From: Hypericum androsaemum
Taxonomy: Eukaryota > Streptophyta > Magnoliopsida > Malpighiales > Hypericaceae
DNA: 64,000 nt
NCBI GenBank assembly: GCA_963995505.1
Contig: OZ023181.1
Coordinates: 2,827,487 to 2,891,486 of the forward strand
Direction of reading: 5' to 3'
In this document: one piece after another, positions 48,201 through 60,180 of the stretch
How the letters are laid out: each line of letters opens with the position of its first letter
Position numbering within the stretch: the first letter of the stretch is position 1
The notes under the pieces: generated by a model
The model's database searches: none
What the model was told of the DNA's origin: nothing
The model's input: the letters and a program-made list of their open reading frames with translations, nothing else
Made by a program: the position numbers and the translations under genes

Positions 48201-50690
48201 ACTAGTTTTTTGTTGTTGAAAAGTTCTGATTCTAACTTCTTACGGGTCCATTTCATGGACTTTTCCGATCCGTTTGTTAAACAAAGTTGGCATCATTTGG
48301 ATGGTGACCGTTAAATTTCACTTTCTTGGACGGAATTGATATTGACTGTTTAGATTTTTGGGTTTCGGTAGTTCTGCCAAGTGCCAAGCATTGACCGTTT
48401 GCATCTGTGCGTTAATTAATATAATTGTGGAGTGGCCGGTGGGACTCTCATTCCTTTATTTTCAAAACTTTCTTAATAAGTTTTTAACACACTGAATAAT
48501 TTTAGAGTTCAAACTTAAAAGATCAAATTAAATCATAATAATTTAATTTCTAATTGATTCAAATATTTATTCGAGTAAGATTAATATCTAAAAAGTCTAC
48601 TTCCTACAATGAGTATTGGAATCTCCTGCTTAAATTATCTTCCCATGTTTTTAATCTAGGTCATCAGTGCTAGTCCGGTGGATGAAGTATAAGTGTTATT
48701 TATTGGACAGTTTTTCTCAACACTAAGATGAACCGGCATGAGTTATATCATACCATTTTAACCACGGTTTTGAATTCAAATTTTGAAATTTTGTGTTTTA
48801 AAATTTAACGGTTGGAAAAATAATTTCATTAAAATTTGGTTGGAAGAAGTTTAACATCATTTCGAGTTTTACTCTAAACTTAGAGGATATTGAGTGGTTT
48901 GGCCAAACAAAGTCATTGGATAGTTTCCTTTTGGTAAGTAATTGGATTGTTGCACATAATGCATTGTGGATTGTATACTTTAAGCAACCAAATAATCTAG
49001 ATTCTGATGGGATTGTGAATCATAAAAAGTAAAGTTAATAACAGGAGTGTTCGTGAACCAAATTATTGGTTTTTACTTTTTAGATGACTTCAATTTTCTT
49101 GAGTTCTATAATCTATCTGAATTGCCCCCTCAAGATTAAACAAGAGACATTTGTTTCAAAGATGAGCTATTTTTTCGTGGGCTACTTGCTTTTAGGTCCA
49201 AAATGGCATCTCCCTAGGAGGACACTAGGGCAAGTAGCATATGATCCTTGGTCTTTGGCTAACATTTTCTCTTTTTTTCCTATTAGTTCCATCGTCAATA
49301 ATTGTCACTTTCGCAGCAAATTATGACTTTTTAAGCCTCAAACACATGTTACTTATCAAAACCAACCCCCGGGAACAAGTTGTGGTGCTAAAATCTAGCA
49401 ACAAACGTAGAGCACGTATACAATCAGGATTCAGGAGTGCGAGGAAAGTGGAGCAACATATTTTAGTAGGTAGAAGCTAATCGGAATTTGATGCAGTTAT
49501 AGGTTGTTAGGTTAATTTTAAAGTACGAAAAATCTGCGTCCATTACTTGTATTAACCATTGTTTGAGTATATATAAGTTTGTGGAAATCTGTTTCCCGAA
49601 TGTTTAGAGAGCTTTGTATTATATATTAGGACACGTTCTACCGAATCTATCGCATAAAATTTTTTTTTAAAGGTAAATTACAAGAAGAATATGCCTATGT
49701 TAGAGTTGAACCATGAACTTCCGTCAGATCCTACAACGTTTATGTTCCTAGGCCAAACAACTTTTGACTCTATCACATCAAAATGTCGATATGTAAAGTT
49801 AATTTTACGAATCAAATTCATCTAGAAAAATCTCAGATTTAAATGTTACAGACACTATTAAAAATAACATCTCTTAAAAAGGATACTACGGTGTTTGTTG
49901 GACGAAGGGTCTAGTTCATGAGAATGGAAGCAGGAGGAGGGGGAGAGAAGGAAAAGAGCAACACGTCCGAGGACATCTAGATTAATCAATAATAAATTGT
50001 TCTAATTTAAGAGACAATGGATTTATTTAATCCAATATTTTCGTCAAATAATAATAGTTTATGAATATGATAGTTTCTGGGCATTTTTAATAATATCAAG
50101 TTTTTCCAAATGATAAGAAATTTAAATTCATTTAAAAATATTTTGGGTTCAATTCTATAAGTATTATTGGTAGAATCATTACTTAAAATAGGGTCTGTCA
50201 ATATTCGATTAAATTTTTTTTAATTGTTTTCCTACTTATCAAAACTAAACGAATTGTAATGGAAATCTATTGCCAATTACAGCATGGACTGGGCTTTAAA
50301 AGAGTGATTCAGGTACAGAACTTCAAGCTCATGGACCTGGATTAAAAGGAGCCTGGAGCCCACAAAATACTCCCGAAGATGCAAAAGATTCTTGCGGGCA
50401 TCAAATCACACCATCTCTGTAATAGGTAAATGCCTCTTTTTCTCCTGAAGTTGTCAGAATTATTCGTAATAAAATATTGGCTACAATTGAAAAAGTCTTA
50501 TCAATAAAATTTCCAGTTATTCGGGATCTAGGCATAGATATCAATTCAATCGATTTGAAAATGGATTTCAATTAGTTCTCGTGAGAAAAAAAAAGAATCC
50601 CACAAAAAAAATCATTGTGGAATACGAAATAATATTAAAACAGACTTAAAAAATGCTCTCTATCCCGAAGCACTGCATCCCTGAGGGAAA
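45240..50690. other. long AT-rich gene-poor stretch
   Basis: No gene, RNA gene or bounded element identified in about 5.4 kb. The 117-codon frame at 46944-47294 resembles no family I know. Composition matches the surrounding spacer. Confidence 0.4.
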
Positions 50691-51412
50691 AAAAGTCTTG
50701 ACTTTATTTGCTTAAAAATTCGCCCGTACGTATGTGTTTAAGGTACTCCACCCAAAAAAAAATGTGTTAGAGGTCAAATATTTCGCATTCATGGAAGTGA
50801 GACTTAGCACGAGGTCCACGTCTATGGAGACAAGGATTAATTCGGAGTCCACGCTCACTGAGTCGATACCTAGCCTGAAGTCAAAGGGAAGGGATTTGGT
50901 ATTTCCACAAGCACATGGTAGACACCAAGGCAGTCACACCCATTCTCGGTAAATTGGCTGTAGCTTTGTTTGCAGGCCTTGGAACGAAGTGAGTCTGATG
51001 GCTATGGATAGCTGAGATACATATCTCAAATTTATCTTTCTAAGGCATGGCCCAATTCTGCCGGGAAGATGTTCGGAACGAGGCTTTAATTTTCGGTGTT
51101 GGTTGCCTCGTCGAGGATTTTTGCATTTTGGAAGATCAACCACATCTTTTGCCTCCAACCACATCTTTTGCCTCCAACCTCCAATTGAGATGATTCAAGT
51201 TGCTATAGAAACATAAGACAAAGATTTACAGCTTTGTAGTTTATAACTTCTTTAGATTTAGGGCGTAATAGATAAATGTGTTTCAAGTGGCTGCACCTGG
51301 GGCAGCCACAAGGGTTGCACCTAGAACACCTTCTCCAGGTAGGTAGGCGCAAGGGTTGCGCCTCCAAAGCTAGGTAGTCGCAAGGGCCTGTGATTGGGTC
51401 CCCTCCGAGGGG

Positions 51413-51640
51413 GTGAAAGGGTCCCCAACTTCGAGGAGGTGAAAGGGTCCCCGACTCCGAGGAGGCGAAAGGGTCCCCGACTCCGAGGAGGCGAAAGGGT
51501 CCCCGACTCCGAGGAGGCGAAAGGGTCTCCAACTCCGAAAAAGTGAAAGGGTCTCCAACTCCAAAGAGGTGCAAGGGTCTCTGACTCTGAGAAGCGAAAC
51601 GATCTCCGACTCTAGAGGGCGAAAGGATCTTTGACTCCGA
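51413..51640 (+). repeat. 26-bp minisatellite
   Basis: About eight units with consensus GGAGGCGAAAGGGTCCCCGACTCC-like order occur. The phrase GAAAGGGT is at 51441, 51467, 51493 and 51519, exactly 26 bp apart, with more diverged units to the right. A 26-bp period shifts reading frame every unit, which argues against a coding role despite open frames on the minus strand. Confidence 0.88.
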
Positions 51641-51746
51641 GGAGGTTCTAAGATGGTGAAGTCGAGGCACATAAATGGTAACTTGGCCATCATTTCAGTT
51701 AAGTGGACTTCAGTTAAGTAGCTAGGTTGATTATGGTGTCGTCCGG

Positions 51747-51860
51747 GGTAAGCGAAGGTGATGAAGGTCGAGATGGGAAGCCTTGCCCGGGGTAAGCAAA
51801 GGTGATGAAGGTCATAATGCAAAGCCTTGCCCGGGTAAGCGAAGGTGAGGAGGGTTGGAA
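51747..51860 (+). repeat. 43-44-bp minisatellite
   Basis: Three units start at GGTAAGC (51747, 51791 and 51834), each followed by an AAGGTGATGAAGG-like phrase and GCCTTGCCC. It lies just after the 26-bp array. Confidence 0.75.
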
Positions 51861-51891
51861 TACAAAGTTTGGCACCGCGGGATCTTGCCTC

Positions 51892-52010
51892 TGGAGAGGT
51901 GCAACCCCTTGCGCCTGGGGTTCCCTCCGGCCAGGGAGGCATAAGGGTTACGCTTAGGTCCTCCCTCCAGAGAGGCATGAGGGTTGCGTTTAGGTCCTCT
52001 CTCCAGATAG
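51892..52010 (+). repeat. 36-bp minisatellite
   Basis: The phrase GAGGCAT-AGGGTT occurs at 51936 and 51972, followed each time by TAGGTCCTC and CTCCAG. A more diverged unit precedes them. The period is 36 bp. Confidence 0.6.
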
Positions 52011-52732
52011 TCGGTGTGTGACAATGGAATGGTTCCGGAGAGTACGTGTTGATCGGGACGTTCGACTACGCATTGGTGACCATTTGGAAGAAGATTAAAG
52101 AGTTCGAGAGTGGGTCGGGGTTTATTTGGGCTAGCACTGTTATGAGCTCATTTCGGGCTAGAGACGAAGGGAGCCCGTTGGGTGCTAAGCTTAAGGAGAG
52201 TCAGCCTACATCACGGGTGGGTTCAGCTCCTCTTGGTCTATCTAGGAAAGAAATTAGGGTTAGTGTGTGAAGTCGGTTGAATGTAGCCTAGAGTTATTAT
52301 TTTGACCAGTGTTGCTTGCCTGACACGGTCAATGCCTACCTATTCGAGGTTAAATATCTCTATTTTGGAAGTCGACTTAGATTTTCCTCTTCTAAGCCGG
52401 GGTGAATCTCTATATTGGAAATGACTTAAGTGGAGACTTCCTAAACGAGACCCGGCCTAATTGGAGTCTCTCCTATATTAGAGGCTGGGGCTAGGTCGAG
52501 GGTCTCTATATAAAGAGAGCTTGGGCGAAGGAGAAGGCATCCCATCAACTACACAACAAAACCCTATTATTCTCTCTTGTATCGTTTTTCCCTTTATTAG
52601 CATAGCCTTAGCCTAACCTAACTTGGCTTAGTATATTACTTTTTTCCCTCTCCATAGGGCCGATCTTGGAACGACCACTCTAGATCCGTCTCAAAAAGTC
52701 TTAGCATTTTTATACCCATTTTTCCCGCAACA

Positions 52733-53720
52733 ATATGAAATTCGTAATCCCTGCCTGGATAAATGAATTCCACATTGGTATTATCACAATTGAAAAGTAA
52801 AAATCCACGGTTTGAATGATCTGGATATCATTATTATGTGGTTTCAAAGTGATTGAAGTAGAGTCTGTGATAAAATTTATACCCTTTCGTAAAAAATAGA
52901 TCCATATTCATACGCTAAATCCATACCTAGAAAAACGATCACATATCTTAGACCCATGAAACAAGAATACTATCCGATCTACGATGTATCAGTATTTTCG
53001 TCGTCCCTAATTTGGAGGTCGTCTCCGAAACAAAAGGTTCAGAGATCACCTACATGAATCGACAGAGGCAATTACTTTTTTTTCCTCGTGAAACTAGTCA
53101 CATAGCTTGCCTAAACAGTACGCGGATTCAACTGGTATTCCAGGTTGGACAACATTGACGCGGATACATTGAATCTCCACCGAATCTTTGTCTCGGGATA
53201 AGTTCACTCAACATTTTTATGTACCTGATTGTGACAAATTTACAATTCCCTACGATTTTTTTTTTTGCTTTGTATTGTATCTGGTATACTTTTTTCCCAA
53301 AACTACGTGGACTAAAAAAGAGCACTTTACTTATAATTAAACCGACCTTTACAGATAAATAATACAAATTTTACGGTTTTCAGGTGCCCGGGAATAAACA
53401 AGGACCAACTTGCGGAATAAAATGACCGAAAAGCTAAAAGAAATAAACAAGCAAATGTCAAAAAATGGAGAGCACATGCTTGTTACGTAGATAGAGGTCG
53501 GTCAACACTCGTTTTCGCAGTTATTTAATATGAAAAAATATTATCTATCAAATTTTAAATTACTTATTTTTATATTCCAAGTTGGGGGCAACAACCAACA
53601 ATAATAACCCAAGTCAAAAGTTGCTGGTCGTCTTTCTTTCAGGCTTGAGAGGAAAGGCCAAGGAAGCTCCTTCCAAAACACAAAACCACCAAACGCCCCC
53701 TTTAAAAAAACCAAGAGGAC
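52733..53720. other. spacer and bHLH 5' flank
   Basis: No gene is seen up to about 53580. The pyrimidine/purine-skewed 53580-53720 is the probable 5' UTR and promoter of the bHLH gene. Confidence 0.4.
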
Positions 53721-56370
53721 ATGTACGGACAGCACCCAACCAACCCCTCCTCCTCGCCGCCGCAGCGGTCAGCCCCGGGCGGGCTGACCCGGTTCAGCTC
53801 GGCCCCCGGGTCGTTCCTGACCCGGGCGGTCGACTCCGTCATGGAATCGAGGAGGGGCGGCGGTTCAGGACCTTCGCCTTCTTCTTCTCCTTCGCTGGTG
53901 GGCCCCCACCACCAGTACCACGGCCACTACTTCTCCGGGGAGTCCTCCTCGGAGTCCGCCTCAAAGGCCAGCCCATCATCAGGTGACCGTCATCAGGTGG
54001 GCCCACACGCCGGTGGTGGGTCGGCGTTGGTCAGGCAGAAGAGCTCCCCTGCTGGCTTCTTGGGCCACCTCGTCAAGGAAAATGGTAAACATTTGCTATT
54101 TTACCGGTAGGGCCTACTTAGGGACGACTTATCCAAATTATTTAACGAACAAAGTGTAAACATATGCTATTTTCTTATCTGCTTTTAATTTTAATTTTTT
54201 TTTTACTTTTTAACATTTATCTGCTTTTCTTTTGTTCTCTTGATTTGAACTGTGAGCTTAAAATCATTTAATTTCGCAACACATTTCGTTTCTTCTCTCT
54301 CCTTTTCTTTTGTGGGTCGTTTGCACTAACTTATATTATTGAGTAATTTTGGGAGTAACTTGTACAATGTGGATTAATGAGCCTTCATAAGACCAATTAA
54401 TAAATCACCAAATGCTTACATTTAGATTACTACTACATTTCGATTATGTTTTAAAATTATCACACTATTAATTATTAGTGTGTTAAATTTGTTCATAATC
54501 GTATAAGATTCACTTATTTATCATCTTTATATTTTTGGTCAAACTAATTTTGTAGTGAAATAAACAAAAATTCATGTTGCTCTCTAATAGGTTTTCTTCT
54601 TTTTATTGATCTATTGTTAATAATTATTTACTAGTATTTTTTTTGGTGGAATTATTTACTAATATTTAAATCAGACCTACGTCCGCCCACCTTTCTCTGT
54701 CACGTCCTCTCTTCTCCATATTATATTATATACTTCACGTGCCCTTTCATGAGTTCATAAGCTAGATTCATTGTAATTGGCACATTCGAGGTGCAATGGA
54801 TATTTCCGCTATTTGGAAAAAATAGGTCCCGCGGATAGGCGTTGACTTGCAAGTTATTTTGGAGGACGTCATTACCGTTCTTCATAATTATTCACAGTCC
54901 AATAAGCGTATAATTGATTTTAACTTGAGTTTATTTTTATATAAACGGGAGTACTTTGAAAAGGAATTGTACTATCTATTTAATTTAATGATATGTTTAA
55001 GGGGGGAAGTGATTGGTTTAATTATATGATGAGCACGTTGTTGGAGGCCTGATTTGTCAGTACATTGAATGGAACAGTCTGTCTTCTTTTTGGATCTTAT
55101 ATTTCACTATTAATTTTGTTTTGAACAAGTAGAATTCTATTTATTTACGAGGTTTTGCAATCTCGTACGTTGCATGTGATTTAGTCCTTTCCGGAATATT
55201 GGATCAGGTTTTTCCATTACAAGAGGTTCAGGAGGCGGCTTCAACTCTCACAGTGGCTCAGGTGGTGGTCCCGGGGTACAAAGGTTGAAGTCTCAGTTGA
55301 GCTTCACGGGACAGGACTCTCTGTCCCAGATTTCGGAAGGCAGCGAGAGCGGAGTCGAGGGTACTAGCTCCAAGAACCGGCGCCAGAGCTCCGCGCATTG
55401 TTACTCGCCTGCTGGTTTCGGGGTCGAGCCCTGGGAGAACGGCAGCTCCATTGCGTTCTCTGGACCCCCGGCCAAGCGTGTCAAGAGCGTCGATGGAGAT
55501 TTTCTTAGCTGCCTCAATTCATTGGAGACTCAGGTATCCGGTAATCAGCTACCGTTCTGCATTGCTGCATAATCTTATGAAGAAGGCTAATGGCAATTTG
55601 TTTCAGTTTAGCATGCCCCAGACTGCTCTTGAGATGGCTACAATGGACAAGCTACTAAACATTCCCGAAGATTCGGTTCCCTGCAAAATCCGCGCAAAGC
55701 GTGGCTGTGCTACGCATCCCCGAAGCATTGCTGAAAGGGTAAGCTGAACCTCGAACACATCATCTCATTGCGTCTTAATCCTAAATGGTGGTGCATGCTA
55801 ATAGTTTTAGTGTTAACCCATTTTGGTTCATGTCTGAACCTTTTCAAATTCATGTTGTTTACAGGAAAGAAGAACTAGGATCAGTGGGAAGCTGAAAAAG
55901 CTGCAAGATCTCGTTCCAAACATGGATAAGGTAACAGCTCTGAGCTCTCTATCCATAGTCATACCGCGATCGCAAGTAGATCAGATTTGGCCAAGTTCAT
56001 AGATCATAGAGTTAACCTAAAGGCTTCGTTTCAAGTTAGACATAGTTTGATCCGACACTTGCAATTGCTTGTTGTGAACTGGGTATCTTGTTCCTGCAGC
56101 AAACTAGCTATTCGGACATGTTGGACTTGGCAGTGCAGCATATCAAAGGCCTTCAAAACGAAGTCCAGGTGCGTATAAACATTGTCGTCTCTTGTTTAGA
56201 CCCAAATAATTTTACATTCCTTTGAACACAAACGAAGATCAGAAACAAAGAGACCGAACAATGTAGATGCTGTCTTCTTCCTCTGACGTTGCTGCAAATT
56301 TGCTGCTTACTTGCAGAAACTTCATGATGAAATGGAGAAGTGTACTTGCGGATGTAAGCAATCCAAATAA
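53721..56370 (+). CDS. bHLH transcription factor, bHLH128-like (subfamily IX)
   Basis: Six exons, 53721-54084, 55208-55533, 55607-55738, 55865-55930, 56100-56168 and 56317-56370, all GT-AG and in phase, give 336 residues. The N-terminal part is Ser/Pro/Gly-rich and low in structure, with the family phrases SAPGSFLTRAVDSV and LVRQKSSPAGFL. The second exon has FSITRGSGGG and a Gln/Ser stretch QLSFTGQDSLSQISEGSE. The basic region starts at about 261 (KRGCATHPRSIAERERRTRIS) with Glu273, Arg276 and Arg277, so E-box binding is expected. Helix 1 is KLKKLQDLVPNMDK, then loop, then helix 2 SDMLDLAVQHIKGLQNEV. The tail, KCTCGCKQ, is Cys-rich as in relatives. The exon 3-4 junction splits the basic region. 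In Arabidopsis this family (FBH/AKS and bHLH128) regulates flowering and stomatal genes; the exact target is unknown here. Confidence 0.92.
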
Positions 56371-56573
56371 CACAGGCTTTGAGGAGATGGGAAGCACCAA
56401 GTCTTGGACAGATTATTTTTAGTGTCAGGGAAGACATTCGGACTGGTCTAATTTTGCTCATGTAGTTTGGATGTATAAAGGTCATTGGTAGAAGAAGAGA
56501 ACTTTTAAGAAACTGTACATATTATTGAATTGGAAAGTGTTTGTTTCAGTTTCTCATTTTGTTATTTTTTTTT
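56371..56573. other. bHLH 3' UTR and flank
   Basis: Short 3' flank of the bHLH gene ending in nine T bases that form the left duplication of the following element. Confidence 0.5.
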
Positions 56574-56775
56574 GGAAAAAGTCCACTTTAGTACCCTGTG
56601 GTATCGCCCAAAATCACTTTAGTACCCTGTGGTAAAAAACCGACCAATCGAGTCATACTTATTCCAATTAACATCAAAAAGGGCCTCGGGCAGCTGCCCG
56701 GACCCGCCCGAGCCCTGCCCGGGCTACGTGGCCAGCCACGTCACCAAAACTTGATGACGTGGCGCCACGTCACCT

Positions 56776-56807
<32 letters not shown>

Positions 56808-57367
56808 AGTTGTTAGTTAATTAGTTTACTCAAGTGCGATGTCATCCAAGGAGACTTCCATCCTCGTCCGCCGCGGAGACGACGTCGCCGAGCTCCCGGC
56901 CTGCATCATCCTGGACAACTCCCAGAATGTGCTCCGATCCATCATCCCGGACTGAGTTGAAGTGCCTCGACTTGCAGGTTCTGGGCACCCCTCGCCACCA
57001 ACAAGCTCTGGATTGAAGGGAAATAGGAACAAGCAGGGGTTGGGAGAGGGACGGCCTGAGGGGACGGAAGCGGACAGTAACGGTGACATTCTCCTTGGAT
57101 CTCTCGGCTTTGACAGGGACGGCCTCGAAGAATAAGCACTGAGGCTTGCTCTGGGCGGAGGAGGCCAGTGAGCTCAGCCCGACCACCGACGTCTCCATGA
57201 GTTGCTTCGAGGATGCCGTCATGAAGTCCGAACTCGTTTTCTCCTCATCTCCTATCAATCTCTCCGTCACCGATGACGATAGCGATGAGAAGGGATGCAC
57301 GATAGCGATGAGGATGGAAGTCTCCTTAGATGACATCGCACTTGAGTAAAATAATTAACTAATAACT

Positions 57368-57399
<32 letters not shown>

Positions 57400-57614
57400 A
57401 AGAGGTGACGTGGCGCCACGTCATCAAGTTTTGGTGACGTGGCTGGCCACGTAGCCCGGGCAGGGTTCGGGCGGGTCCGGGCAGCTCCGGGCAGCTGCCC
57501 GAGGCCCTTTTTGATGTTAATTGGAATAAGTATGACTCGATTGGTCGGTTTTTTACCACAGGGTACTAAAGTGATTTTGGGCGATACCACAGGGTACTAA
57601 AGTAGACTTTTCCC
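56574..57614. mobile_element. Mutator-like element with long TIRs and captured sequence
   Basis: The left end starts GGAAAAAGTCCACTTTAGTACC and the right, reversed, starts GGGAAAAGTCTACTTTAG. Terminal inverted repeats run for about 300 bp on each side (roughly 56574-56868 and 57308-57614). Each contains the phrase ACTTTAGTACCCTGTGGTA twice, the palindrome-rich GGGCAGCTGCCCGG and a TTC/GAA microsatellite. Nine T bases flank each side, compatible with a 9-bp duplication, though a T run is weak proof. No transposase. The unique centre carries a kinesin-like piece. Confidence 0.75.
57055..57130 (-). pseudogene. kinesin motor N-terminus fragment inside the MULE
   Basis: Within a 164-codon minus-strand frame (57336-56842) the residues AERSKENVTVTVRFRPLR match the first beta strand of plant kinesin-7 motor domains, which open with SKENVTVTVRFRPL. 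The P-loop and switch motifs do not follow; instead the frame runs on into unrelated sequence. It is therefore a captured exon edge, not a working motor. The frame starts in one TIR and ends in the other. The residues before the motif (TSSDFMTASSKQLMET) are of unknown source. Confidence 0.6.
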
Positions 57615-58597
57615 TTTTTTTTTTGTAGATACCGTCTGTTAACGAAATAATCACTAGGTTGATTAATTTTCAGATACGAGTTGGGATAATGTTTGTATTA
57701 AAAGAAGAAGTCCTTGATCATGCGCCTTTTTTGGCTTTTCAAAAGGTTGCTTTCATGATTCATCCACCGAGAAACAGGAAAAGGTGAAGTACCTATCCAC
57801 TGGCCTTCCAGGAAAAAGGGAACCATTTTGTCCCAAAAATTCTAGGTATTTGATGATATATTTTATCCCTGAATATCTCGCACCAAAATCTATGGATTAT
57901 TTAATATATCACAACGTTCTCACAATTAATACAATTGTATTATTAAAAATTTAAATTTGAGATATTAAATTAATTATATTAGAACAACGTCTTCCCTATT
58001 AACTAGTTACATAACTTTAAGCTAGAGAGGCTTCATTTACATTAAAGCGATATATATATATATATATTAATGGTATCAGAGCCATCTACTCACTAAACTA
58101 ATCAATAATGTGATAAAGGTGAAAATGTGTGAATTTAAATTTCATTTTTAGTTTCTCTGCAGTAAAAGAAGACTGTTTCAGTTAGCTAGCGACAAAGCTC
58201 GACAAGAAGTTGACCGACGCATCACTAATTATTCTCCCCATTTTCTGTAACGTACAATTTTCACCCTACAAAGACTTGAAGTTGAACAGTCGCATTTTTA
58301 TTACTTGCAAGCAATTAATTAATTTTTACTCTTTTATACTCAACTCAAGCTCCCACAATAAATATTTAGTACCGCAGCATTTTAAAAAATCCGAAACCAA
58401 AACCTTTTAATTCATCTAAAATAAATAATAACCGAAAAATTATTTCCTGATTAGTGCACTAACAAAATTTCCAGTCCCCTGATTTCCAGGGAGCATGTAA
58501 TAAATAGCCAGAAAGCTAAAATATACACACACAACAAAATAAGAAAAAAAATATCTCCTCTCTCTCTAACCCCACCGACTGAACCGACGCGGCGGCG
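57615..58597. other. spacer upstream of the Rab gene
   Basis: AT-rich spacer. It contains a TA microsatellite near 58051-58067, followed by TGGTATCAGAGCCAT at 58071-58085. That string is complementary to initiator Met tRNA and is the usual primer-binding site of copia elements. No LTRs or coding remnants are seen. The last 100 bases should be the Rab 5' UTR. Confidence 0.45.
58071..58085 (+). other. copia-type primer-binding site without an element
   Basis: TGGTATCAGAGCCAT is the standard copia PBS. Its left neighbour is a TA repeat, not an LTR end, so this is a relic or chance. Confidence 0.4.
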
Positions 58598-60180
58598 ATG
58601 TCGTCGTCGGAGGACGAAGGAGGAGAGGAATACCTGTTCAAGATAGTGATAATCGGGGACTCGGCGGTGGGGAAGTCGAACCTCCTGTCGCGGTACGCTC
58701 GGAACGAGTTCAACCCGCACTCGAAGGCGACCATCGGGGTGGAGTTCCAGACCCAGAGCGTGGAAATCGACGGGAAGGAGGTCAAGGCCCAGATTTGGGA
58801 CACCGCCGGCCAGGAGCGGTTCCGCGCCGTCACGTCGGCTTACTACCGCGGCGCCGTCGGCGCTCTCGTCGTCTACGACATCACCCGCCGCACCACCTTC
58901 GAGAGCGTCTCCCGCTGGCTCGACGAGCTGAAAAGTAAGTTTTTTTTGGACTTGGGCTGACCCGGGTCGGGAATTCGGGTTGACCCGTTTTTGGAAAGTC
59001 GGATCTTGATTAGGGAGAAGTTGTTTATAAAGGCGAGAAGTCCAATTTAGCGTGATTAGGGAGATTTTAGTCAAATGGGTTTCGTCTTGATTGGCTAACG
59101 TTCCTTTTTTATGGGGGCTAATTTGTCTTTTGTTTAAATGGTATTTTAGCTAATTTCATGGTTTGTGCTCGCTTGGTAGATCTTATTCGAGATAGTCGAG
59201 AGGTTGGCTGGTGATCGATATGCGGAATGGGGTTAGAGGATGCGAGGTCTCCTTTATTCAAGGAGACATTTTTATAGTTATATGCATGAGGGATAATGGA
59301 ACCATTTGCTTAAAATTTGTGCCTCCGTTCGGTGGTTGCACATGGTTATGGTATTTAGTTTGATTATCATAGTTATGCATGAGGAAGTGAAGTTTTCTGT
59401 TAACCAAGGTGCATTGGCAAAACTCTCCGTGGGGGGAAGAAGGATAAGTAATGAGAGAGAGTTTCTACCTTTGTGCCAGCCAGGTCCATTGGATTCATGG
59501 ACCTGGAAAAGATAAGTAGAGTCTCATTCCTTTTTAAGTTTGTTTAGAAAGGGAACATATGTTAGGAATCCCAACATTTGCATCTCAGCAAAAACTGTTG
59601 GAAGCTGCGCTTGGGGCTTTTCGTTTGAGAATTCACCTCTAGTAATTATATCTGTTTGCAAGTCCTGAGTCCCAAATCCGATGGCAGAGAGATCCGATGA
59701 AAGTAACTATATCTGCATCTCATGGACTGATTGATTTTGTTAATTGTTTGTGGGCATTACATCTTACCTCGAAATCTCTGACATTTATTTAGTTCACGAA
59801 AGTAGTAAAACTGGCAACAGATCCTTAAACGTCTGAGACTAATGAAAATGTGACATGCAGCTCATTCTGCTACAACTGTGGCAAAGATGCTGGTCGGAAA
59901 CAAATGTGATTTGGAAAGCATCAGGGACGTCAGCGTGGAGGAAGGCAAGAATCTAGCAGAAGCAGAAGGGTTGTTCTTCATGGAGACATCTGCCTTGAAC
60001 TCCACCAATGTCAGCCAAGCTTTCGAGATGGTTATTAAAGAAATCTATAGCAATGTGAGCAGGAAGACCCTTAACTCGGATACATACAAAACCGAATTAT
60101 CTCTGAATAGAGTAACTCTCGTCAATAATGGAAACAATTCCAAGAAGTCGCAGAGCTATCTTTCCTGCTGCTCCAGGTGA
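58598..60180 (+). CDS. RABA5-type Rab GTPase
   Basis: Two exons, 58598-58934 and 59861-60180, joined by a GT-AG intron, give 218 residues, the usual length. The protein switches between GDP and GTP forms and in plants works in trans-Golgi and recycling-endosome traffic to plasma membrane and cell plate. Motifs: P-loop GDSAVGKS (20-27), switch I with ATIGVEF (44-50), WDTAGQE (67-73), NKCD (126-129) and ETSA (154-157). The C-terminus ends LSCCSR; the Cys pair would be geranylgeranylated. The N-terminus [15 protein letters not shown] is acidic and fits the RABA5 branch. A single intron after LDELK is usual for RABA genes. Exon 1 is GC-rich compared with the rest. Confidence 0.92.

Larger units (their letters stand above)
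51270..52732. mobile_element. LTR-like retroelement remnant rich in minisatellites
   Basis: The block is GC-richer than its surroundings. It has TATATAAA at 52507-52514, a leader-like stretch after it, and an abrupt end in CCCGCAACA at 52732, the usual CA end of an LTR. Three minisatellites lie in it (listed separately). I could not fix the left end, target duplication or any coding part, so it may be a solo LTR of a gypsy-type element; that is an inference. Confidence 0.4.

Noticed and set aside
51370..51978. 202-codon minus-strand frame through the minisatellites
   Set aside because: The 26-bp period changes frame with every unit, and the predicted protein has no family resemblance, so the frame is a by-product of stop-poor repeats.
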